Position numbers and translations under genes: made by a program
Shown here: positions 45,230 to 51,077 of the stretch, in pieces
Position numbering within the stretch: position 1 is the first letter of the stretch
Layout of the letters: the number at the start of each line of letters is the position of its first letter
Notes under the pieces: model-generated
Databases searched by the model: none
Seen by the model: the letters and a program-made list of their open reading frames with translations, nothing else
Told to the model about the DNA's origin: nothing
NCBI RefSeq assembly: GCF_018129085.1
Contig: NZ_JAAGBB010000043.1
Location: forward strand, 1 to 51,077
Direction of reading: 5' to 3'
DNA: 51,077 nucleotides
Source of the DNA: Plastoroseomonas hellenica
GTDB lineage: Bacteria > Pseudomonadota > Alphaproteobacteria > Acetobacterales > Acetobacteraceae

Positions 45230-45766
45230 GTGCTGCGCCGGGCGCTCGATGCGCTCTACGCGATGAGCGCAGGCCTTGCCGCGCTGTCGCTGTTCGGCAT
45301 TTTCGCTGTCATGATGGCGCAGATGGCGCTCCGCCAGTTCGAGCTGCAATTCTCAGGCTCGGACGATCTCTCGGCCTATCTCTGCGTCGGCACGACCTTT
45401 TTCGCGCTCGCCGCCACCTTCAAGCGCGGCGAGCTGATCCGGGTCGGCATGGCGCTCGACCGTTTGGGGCCTGCATCCCGGCGCGTGGCGGAACTGGCGG
45501 CGTTGACGCTGGCTGCCCTGGTGGTCGGCTACATCACCTGGTGGACCACCCAGGACATGCTGTTCAGCTACGAGATCGAGGAAGTGGCGCAGGGCACCGT
45601 GCCCTATCCGCTCTGGATCCCGAAGCTCGCCATGCCGATCGGCGCCGGCCTGTTGCTGGTGGCGGTCATCGACGAATGGGTGGCGGTGCTTGCCGGGCGG
45701 ATCCCCGCCTATGTCCGCGCCGCCGAGGAACGCGCCGCACGCGGCGACTTCTCGGCCGAGGTCTGA
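45230..45766 (+). CDS. dctQ: TRAP transporter small permease (DctQ family)
   Basis: Four-helix small membrane subunit, 178 residues from a GTG at 45230 preceded by AAGGGG. A longer in-frame version would overlap dctP and add a non-membrane Arg/Pro-rich leader, so it was rejected. Seen: a first helix (AMSAGLAALSLFGIFAVMMAQM), SGSDDLSAYLCVGTTFFALAATFKRGE typical of the family, a helix at about 85-105, and a final helix before the basic C-terminus. It forms the membrane complex with DctM. Its stop lies inside a 20-base tandem duplication. Confidence 0.92.
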   Translation: MLRRALDALYAMSAGLAALSLFGIFAVMMAQMALRQFELQFSGSDDLSAYLCVGTTFFALAATFKRGELIRVGMALDRLGPASRRVAELAALTLAALVVGYITWWTTQDMLFSYEIEEVAQGTVPYPLWIPKLAMPIGAGLLLVAVIDEWVAVLAGRIPAYVRAAEERAARGDFSAEV

Positions 45767-45800
45767 CGCAAGTTCTGGAAGTCTGACGCAAGCTCTGAAA
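45761..45800 (+). repeat. 20-bp tandem duplication across the dctQ stop codon
   Basis: GTCTGACGCAAGTTCTGGAA (45761-45780) is repeated immediately as GTCTGACGCAAGCTCTGAAA (45781-45800), with two differences. The first copy contains the dctQ TGA stop. The second copy fills the space up to the dctM start, which lacks a clear ribosome binding site. It looks like a small slippage duplication that lengthened the intercistronic gap. Confidence 0.8.
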
Positions 45801-45807
45801 GCATAAA

Positions 45808-47112
45808 ATGGACCTGCTGACTTTCGCGCTGCTGCTGCTGGTGCTGCTGTGCCTGCTGCTCGGTGCCGGCCTCTGGATCTCGATGAGCCTGGCGGCCGTC
45901 GGCTATGTGGCGATGGCGGCGGTGCATCCCTCGCCAGGGCTCTTCCTCGCCTCTGCCGTCTGGGAATCGAGCGGCTCCTGGACGCTGGCTGCGCTGCCGA
46001 TGTTCGTCTGGATGGGCGAGATCCTGTTCCGCACCAAGCTGTCCGAGGAGCTGTTCAACGGCCTTGCCCCCTGGGTGCGGCGCATTCCTGGCCGGCTGCT
46101 GCATGTGAACATCCTGGCCTGCGGCATCTTCGGTTCGGTCTCCGGCTCCTCCGCCGCCACCTGCGCCACCGTCTCCAAGATCGCGCTGCCGGAGCTGCGG
46201 CGACGCGGCTATGACGAGCGTGTCGCGATCGGCTCGCTGGCGACCGCCGGCACCCTCGGCATCATGATCCCGCCCTCGATCATCATGGTGGTCTATGCTG
46301 TCGCGGCTGAGGTCTCGATCGTCCGCGTCTTCATCGCGGGCTGCCTGCCCGGCCTGCTGGTGATGGTGCTGTTCTCCGCCTACATCGCGATCTGGGCATT
46401 GCTGAACCCCTCGAAGCAGCCGCCCCTGGAGCCGCGCACCAGCTTCTGGGAGAAGATGCGCCTCTCGGCGCAGCTCATCCCCTGTGGGCTGCTGATCGTC
46501 GCGACCATCGGCAGCATGTTCGTCGGCTGGGCAACGGCGACGGAAGCCGCCGGCTTCGGCGTCCTCGGTTCGCTCATCCTCGCCGCGGTGACGCGCAGCC
46601 TGAGCTGGGAGAACTTCATCGAGAGCCTCAAGGGCGCGACACGGCTCTCCTGCATGATCATGTTCATCCTGGCCGGAGCCGCCTTCCTGACCAAGGCGAT
46701 GGCGTTGACCGGCATCCCGACGGCGCTCGCCGAAGGGGTCGCGCATCTGAACCTCGGGCCCTTCGGCATCATCGCGATCCTGACCGTGGTTTATGTGGTG
46801 CTCGGCACCGCGCTCGATGGCGTCTCCATGATCGTGCTGACCACCTCTATCGTGGTGCCGATGATCCAGGCCGCGGGTTTCGACCTGGTGTGGTTCGGCA
46901 TCTTCATCGTGCTGCTGGTGGAGATCGCGGAGATCACGCCACCGGTCGGCTTCAACCTCTTCGTCATGCAGACCATGACGGGGCGGGATCAGGGGGAGGT
47001 CGCGATGGCCTCGCTGCCCTTCTTCCTGATGCTGGTGCTGACCGTGGTGCTGATCACCATCTTCCCGGTGACACTCGTGACCGGCTTGCCGGAGCTGCTG
47101 CTGGCGCGGTGA
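45808..47112 (+). CDS. dctM: TRAP transporter large permease (DctM family)
   Basis: Large membrane subunit that carries the ion-coupled transport path, 434 residues and about 11-13 hydrophobic segments. Seen: the early LGAGLWISMSLAAVGYVAM helix, GEILFRTKLSEELFNGLAPWVRRIPG, the conserved GSVSGSSAATCATVSKIALPE loop, TAGTLGIMIPPSI, and late EIAEITPPVGFNLFVMQ. These match DctM and its ion-binding hairpins. The operon order dctP-dctQ-dctM is standard. The weak Shine-Dalgarno and duplicated spacer upstream may lower its translation or make it depend on dctQ. Confidence 0.95.
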   Translation: MDLLTFALLLLVLLCLLLGAGLWISMSLAAVGYVAMAAVHPSPGLFLASAVWESSGSWTLAALPMFVWMGEILFRTKLSEELFNGLAPWVRRIPGRLLHVNILACGIFGSVSGSSAATCATVSKIALPELRRRGYDERVAIGSLATAGTLGIMIPPSIIMVVYAVAAEVSIVRVFIAGCLPGLLVMVLFSAYIAIWALLNPSKQPPLEPRTSFWEKMRLSAQLIPCGLLIVATIGSMFVGWATATEAAGFGVLGSLILAAVTRSLSWENFIESLKGATRLSCMIMFILAGAAFLTKAMALTGIPTALAEGVAHLNLGPFGIIAILTVVYVVLGTALDGVSMIVLTTSIVVPMIQAAGFDLVWFGIFIVLLVEIAEITPPVGFNLFVMQTMTGRDQGEVAMASLPFFLMLVLTVVLITIFPVTLVTGLPELLLAR

Positions 47113-47271
47113 GGGTGACCCGCTCGTGCGCGGGGGCAAGATGGCTGTCAGCCCGGCCTGAACGCGGCGGGCACGGCAAAAGAAGCCGTGTGCACCGCAA
47201 TCCGCCGCATGCAGAACGACAATCGGCCATGCCAGACTGCGACTCGTCCGGCACCGCAGAGGGAGAGAAGC

Positions 47272-47736
47272 ATGCCGCCGCCCGTCACCATCGCCGAGCC
47301 TGCCTGGCTGAGGGAATTCAAAGCCTTCATCATGCGCGGCAACGTCATCGACCTTGCTGTCGGCATCATCATCGGTGCCGCCTTCACAGCGATCGTGGCC
47401 TCCGTGGTCGAGGATCTGATCAATCCGATCATCGGGTTGCTGATCGGCGGCATCGACTTCTCGAACCTGTTCGTCGTCATCACCGGCCAACGGCAGCCCT
47501 CGCTTGAGGCGACGCGCCAGGGCGGCGCCGCGGTGCTGGCCATCGGCAAGTTCATCAACGCGGTCATCAAGTTCGCGATCGTCGCCTTCGCGGTGTTCTG
47601 GCTGGTGAAGATCCTGTCGCGCTTCAAGGCGAAGGAGGAGGCGAAGCCCAGCACGCCGCCGGCCCCGACGCCGACCGAGGCGCTGCTGACGGAGATCCGC
47701 GACGAACTGCGCGGGCAGCGCCCGCCGGCCGCCTGA
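47272..47736 (+). CDS. mscL: MscL large-conductance mechanosensitive channel
   Basis: Pentameric inner-membrane channel that opens at high membrane tension and releases solutes on osmotic downshock. 154 residues. The start at 47272 has AGGGAGAG upstream; a longer frame adds a non-family leader. Seen: the N-terminal amphipathic helix [19 protein letters not shown], pore helix TM1 [19 protein letters not shown], the periplasmic loop, TM2 [18 protein letters not shown] and a Pro-rich link to a C-terminal helix ([12 protein letters not shown]). All conserved positions look intact. It is probably a single-gene unit between dctM (159 bases away) and a terminator. Confidence 0.96.
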   Translation: MPPPVTIAEPAWLREFKAFIMRGNVIDLAVGIIIGAAFTAIVASVVEDLINPIIGLLIGGIDFSNLFVVITGQRQPSLEATRQGGAAVLAIGKFINAVIKFAIVAFAVFWLVKILSRFKAKEEAKPSTPPAPTPTEALLTEIRDELRGQRPPAA

Positions 47737-47744
47737 CGCAAGAA

Positions 47745-47773
47745 ACCCGCGCCGGAATGACCCGGCGCGGGCT
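47745..47773. terminator. Hairpin terminator, mscL / small secreted protein
   Basis: Perfect 10-base GC-rich stem, CCCGCGCCGG (47746-47755) and CCGGCGCGGG (47762-47771), with a short AATGAC loop. It sits between the convergent ends of mscL and the small minus-strand gene. Minus-strand reading is followed by TTTCTTGCG, plus-strand by CTCTCC, so it should work best for the minus strand but can serve both. Confidence 0.75.
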
Positions 47774-47790
47774 CTCCATCCCAGGTCTTG

Positions 47791-48093
47791 TCAGAAGCGG
47801 CAGCCGTAAGCCGCCATCGACTGCCCCATCTGGGTGCCCATCTGGGTGCACTGGGTGGCCAGCGTCGCGCGGGCCTGCGGGTTCTGCGCCGCCTGGCGCC
47901 AGGAATCGCGCATCTGGGTGATGGAAGCGGCGAAGGTCGCGCGCTGCTCTGCCGGGACCTGGCTGTTCAGGCACTGCTCATACTTGGTGATGAAATCATC
48001 GCATTCGGCGACGCCGACCGGGGCCGGCGTCTGGGCGAGCACCGGGGCGGAGAGCAGCAGGCCGAATGCCGCGAAAGCGTGTGACAGGCGCAT
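47791..48093 (-). CDS. Small secreted four-cysteine protein, unknown function
   Basis: 100 residues; I do not recognise a named family. The start at 48093 has AGGAG upstream and gives a clean signal peptide (MRLSHAFAAFGLLLSAPVLAQ). The mature part is about 78 residues, Gln/Ala-rich and probably helical, with four cysteines (AECDDF, YEQCLNS, ATQCTQM, YGCRF), two per predicted helix end. That would allow two disulfides in a helical-hairpin fold in the periplasm. It shares only a terminator with mscL. It lies 116 bases downstream of the helicase gene on the same strand, but its own ribosome binding site and signal suggest an independent role. Confidence 0.8.
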   Translation of the reverse strand: MRLSHAFAAFGLLLSAPVLAQTPAPVGVAECDDFITKYEQCLNSQVPAEQRATFAASITQMRDSWRQAAQNPQARATLATQCTQMGTQMGQSMAAYGCRF

Positions 48094-48209
48094 GGATCTT
48101 CTTCTCCTGAACCCGCGCCGAATCTGCCGACGCGCGGGGTGCACGCATGCCGGGGCGTCCACGAACCGTCAATCTCAATCCGCAACAAATTGGCGGAAAG
48201 TGGCTCTTA

Positions 48210-51077
48210 TCAAGCGAATTTCATGTGGCCCGCGCCGGCGAGCGCTGCGATTCTCGCCGCGATCGCCGGCCGTGCCGCGGCATCCAGCCCCAGCAGCCGA
48301 TGCACGCCGGCGGCCAGCTCTGCTTCCGTCGCCGCCGGCACCGCCGCGTGCAGCACCTGCGCGGCCGCCGCGATCTCGACCGGGGCAACCGCTATCGCCC
48401 GGCGCAGATGCGCCGCCGCCGCGCGTCGGTCGCGCGGCGCGACGGCCGTGTCCTCGGCCAGCCAGAAGCCCTGCTCCTCCCGCACGCCATGCAGTTGCGT
48501 GGCCAGGCGCTGCGCCTGGGACAGCGCCGTGCGCTCCTCCGCCGACAGCGCGGGGCGATCCCAAAGCAGGCGCACCCGTTCGAGGATGCTGTCGGTCGCG
48601 ATCGGGGCCTCCGCCGCGATGATCTCGGCCAAGATGCTGGCCAGCCGCGCGAAAGGGACCTCGGCGATCGGCGTCTCCTTCGGTACCTCGGGCGCCGCCT
48701 CGCGGTAGGGCGCGGCGAGGCCGGGATCGGGGGAGGCGGCGGCCGGGGCCTCGACCTCCACTGGCTTGCCGAGCAAGGTGGCGATGCGCGCGGCCTCCGC
48801 CTCCGGCCGCGCCAGCCAGGCGAGCGACCAGGCGCGCGACAGGCGCCATCCCATGCCCGCCAGCGCGCCCGCGCGCCCACGTTCGCGGTCGCGAGCGCAG
48901 CGCAGCGCGGTCCAGTCGCCGGCATCGGCCTCGACACCGAGCACGTAGTCGGTGCCATCCTTCGCCGCGACATCGAGGAAAAGGCCGGAGACGCCGACCC
49001 GCGCCACCGCTTCCTTGCCGGCGCCGCGCACCGCATCTTCGATCAGGGCCGCGATCGGCGTACCCGCACCACCCGCGCCGCCGCGTGGTGCTGCCGCCTC
49101 GCCGGCCGCGAAGCCGAGGAAGGTCTTCAGCGCCGCGACGCCGCGCCCCGCGGCACGTGTGAGGTCGATGTCATCGGCCCCGATCGAGGAGAACACCACG
49201 CAGCGCTTCTTGGCGCGGGTGATCAGCACGTTCAGCCGCCGCTCGCCGCCATCCGCCGACAGCGGCCCGAAGCGCATGGCAAGCTTGCCCTCTGCGTCGC
49301 GGCCGTAGCCGACCGAGATCAGGATCGCGTCGCGCTCGTCGCCCTGCACGTTCTCCAGGTTCTTGACGAAGAAGGGCTCGTCGGGATGGGCGGCGAAGAA
49401 GGCGTCGCAGGAGGGATCGGCGCGCCGGCGTTCCTCCACCGCATCGACGATCGCGTCGCGCTGGCGGATGGAAAAGGCCGCGACGCCCAGCGTGTCGTCC
49501 GGCGCCTCCTTGGCGTGGCGCATCACGGCATCGGCGATGGCGGCGGCTTCGGTGGCATTGGTGCCGCTGCCGCCCGCATCCCAGCGTCCCTCGATCCGCA
49601 CCAGCGACAGGCCGAGCCGGTCGGAGCGGCTTCGGGGGGAGGGCAGCACCAGCAGCCGGTCGCTGTAGAATTCATGGTTGGAGGTGGCGATCAGGCTCTC
49701 GTGCCGGCTGCGGTAGTGCCAGCGCAGCATCGCCGCCGGCACGCCCCGCGCGTTGCAGAGGCCGAGGACGCTTTCCACATCGCGCGCCGCGACAGTGCCG
49801 GTCTCCTCCTCCGGCGCGTCATCATCCTCGCCGGTCATGCGCTGGAAGAAGCGGGTGGGCGGCATCTGCCGGTCATCGCCCACCACCACCACCTGGCGCG
49901 TGCGGGCGATGGCGCCGAGCGCGTCCACCGGCTCGATCTGGCTGGCTTCGTCCATCACCAGAAGATCGAAGGAGAGGCCAGGCTTGAGGCCGTGTGGAGG
50001 GGCCAGGAACTGCGCGACCGAAAGCGGACTCATCATGAAGATCGGCTTCGCCGCCTGCACCGCGCGCGCGGCGCGCAGCAGCAGCTCCCTGACCGGCAGG
50101 TGGCCGCGCTTCTTCTCCATCTCCCCGCGCAGCACCTCCATGCCCGGCATGCCCGCGCGCACCTCCTTCAGCCGCTCGGCATGGACGGCGGCGGCTTCCT
50201 GGCGAGCGAGGGCGATGCGGTCGCGGTCGGCATTCCGGAAGTCCTCGACCAGCCGGTCGGCGGCATCGCCGTCGAAGGCGGCGAGCTCAGGATGGGCGCG
50301 CATCGCGGCGTTGAGCAGGGATTCGAGCAGCGCATGCTCGAAGGCATCGCCCGCGGCCTCCGGCGTCAGGCTGCCATCGGCGAGCGCCGCGGCGAAGCCC
50401 TCCAGCCCCTCGGCGGCAGCGAGCGCCCGGCGCCAGCCTTGCCAGAGCGGCAGCGACTCCGGCTCCGCCGCCCAGGCGCCCAGCACCTCGACCAGCCGCG
50501 CGAAGGACAGGTCCGCCGCGCCGTAGCCGGTGGCCTCGTGCAGCGCCTCCCAGGCAGCCAATGCCGCGGCGGCCGGCGCGTCATCGGGCGGTGCGGCGCC
50601 GGCTGTCAGTGCCCTGACGGCATCGGCGCCATGCGCCTCCCGCCAGGCGACCAGCGGCGCCATGGCTGGCGTGCCCCAGAGCGCGCCAAAGGCGGCACGC
50701 CCGAGCGTCTCGCCTTGTGCCAGCGTGGCGCGTGCGCGTTGCCCGGCCAGCGCCGCGTCGAGCGCGGGCAGGGGATTGGCGGCGTCGCGCGCGACCTTGG
50801 CGGCCAGCGCCTGCGCCGCGCGGCGGCTTCCGGAGAGGAACCCGAACAGGCCGCCGCCCTCGGCCAGGGTTGTACGGGCCTCGGCGAGCCCCTCGACCTC
50901 CAGCGCGCCCGGCAGCAGCGCCGGGTCGGCGCGCGCCGCGTCGAGCATCGCCTGCGCATCCGCGAGCGCCTTGAGCGGTGCGGGGTCGGCTGTCCAGGCC
51001 GGATGGGCCAGGGCGGTCTTGTCGTGCTCCGGCGTCGCGGTCAGCGCCGCCGCCAGCGCGCGCAGCGCCGGCACCTC
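48210..51077 (-). CDS. Superfamily 1 helicase with Vsr/MTES_1575-like nuclease and DUF3320-like tail, 5' partial
   Basis: C-terminal 956 residues of a larger protein; the frame is open to the right edge, so the Walker A and any N-terminal DUF4011 domain are off-window. Seen in order: a long helical insert, motif II LLVMDEASQIEPVD, motif III VVVGDDRQMPPTRFF, LRWHYRSRHESLI, motif V-like FVKNLENVQGDERDAILISV and motif VI RRLNVLITRAKKRC. Next comes a nuclease-like fold with YVLGVEADAGDW and CARDRERGRAGALAGMGWRL (Vsr/MTES_1575 type), then a DUF3320-like end (PFARLASILAEII, EAPIATDSILERVRLLW). Helicases of this architecture are often annotated near antiphage genes, but no other defence gene is visible. 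It should act on DNA in the cytoplasm. Confidence 0.88.
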   Translation of the reverse strand, partial: EVPALRALAAALTATPEHDKTALAHPAWTADPAPLKALADAQAMLDAARADPALLPGALEVEGLAEARTTLAEGGGLFGFLSGSRRAAQALAAKVARDAANPLPALDAALAGQRARATLAQGETLGRAAFGALWGTPAMAPLVAWREAHGADAVRALTAGAAPPDDAPAAAALAAWEALHEATGYGAADLSFARLVEVLGAWAAEPESLPLWQGWRRALAAAEGLEGFAAALADGSLTPEAAGDAFEHALLESLLNAAMRAHPELAAFDGDAADRLVEDFRNADRDRIALARQEAAAVHAERLKEVRAGMPGMEVLRGEMEKKRGHLPVRELLLRAARAVQAAKPIFMMSPLSVAQFLAPPHGLKPGLSFDLLVMDEASQIEPVDALGAIARTRQVVVVGDDRQMPPTRFFQRMTGEDDDAPEEETGTVAARDVESVLGLCNARGVPAAMLRWHYRSRHESLIATSNHEFYSDRLLVLPSPRSRSDRLGLSLVRIEGRWDAGGSGTNATEAAAIADAVMRHAKEAPDDTLGVAAFSIRQRDAIVDAVEERRRADPSCDAFFAAHPDEPFFVKNLENVQGDERDAILISVGYGRDAEGKLAMRFGPLSADGGERRLNVLITRAKKRCVVFSSIGADDIDLTRAAGRGVAALKTFLGFAAGEAAAPRGGAGGAGTPIAALIEDAVRGAGKEAVARVGVSGLFLDVAAKDGTDYVLGVEADAGDWTALRCARDRERGRAGALAGMGWRLSRAWSLAWLARPEAEAARIATLLGKPVEVEAPAAASPDPGLAAPYREAAPEVPKETPIAEVPFARLASILAEIIAAEAPIATDSILERVRLLWDRPALSAEERTALSQAQRLATQLHGVREEQGFWLAEDTAVAPRDRRAAAAHLRRAIAVAPVEIAAAAQVLHAAVPAATEAELAAGVHRLLGLDAAARPAIAARIAALAGAGHMKFA

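Noticed and set aside
47172-47190. CACGGC/GCCGTG hairpin downstream of dctM as a terminator
   Set aside because: Only six base pairs, no T tract and 60 bases past the stop; too weak to claim.

Overview
The window reads as a very GC-rich (roughly 70% by eye) alphaproteobacterial chromosome segment. Gene order, codon use, the TRAP transporter and the OmpA/TPS gene types fit an Acetobacteraceae/Rhodospirillales organism such as Roseomonas. That assignment is inference; no rRNA or other phylogenetic marker is present. No tRNA, IS element, prophage or CRISPR array was seen.

Left part (1-21,884): most of a type VI secretion system (T6SS). A plus-strand block carries the membrane complex and its post-translational regulators (tssL with an OmpA tail, tssM, tagF, pppA). 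It converges on a minus-strand unit tssH(clpV)-hcp-hcp. Divergent from tssH is a long plus-strand operon: tssA, tssB, tssC, a second tssC-like gene, tagJ/impE, tssE, tssF, tssG and, by a 4-base overlap, a methyltransferase gene. tssJ, tssK, fha, vgrG and PAAR genes are not in the window and may lie upstream of tssL, which is itself cut by the left edge.

Middle (21,995-43,867): an OmpA-family gene with a membrane-anchored HExxH protein gene (plus strand) converges on an approximately 19-kb minus-strand operon. That operon is tpsB (ShlB/FhaC-type transporter), tpsA (3,948-residue filamentous haemagglutinin-like exoprotein), a predicted TPR-CHAT lipoprotein whose ATG overlaps the tpsA stop, and a transmembrane Ser/Thr kinase with a long coiled coil and a DUF4384-like C-terminus. 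A second, closely similar OmpA-family gene sits upstream of tpsB in opposite orientation to the first, so paralogues bracket the module. The contiguous exoprotein + CHAT protease + kinase arrangement is the best candidate here for an undescribed system. The kinase could serve this system, or could be the partner of the T6SS phosphatase PppA and of TagF.

Right part (44,232-51,077): a complete TRAP transporter operon (dctP, dctQ, dctM), mscL, a small secreted four-cysteine protein, and the C-terminal part of a large superfamily 1 helicase with a Vsr/MTES_1575-like nuclease fold and a DUF3320-like tail, cut by the right edge.

Small-scale structure: several hairpins at gene ends, at least two with the same 3' tail, look like a dispersed repeat family. 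There is a direct repeat in the tssH/tssA divergent promoter, a 20-bp tandem duplication across the dctQ stop codon, and a comparatively AT-rich promoter region in front of the TPS operon.
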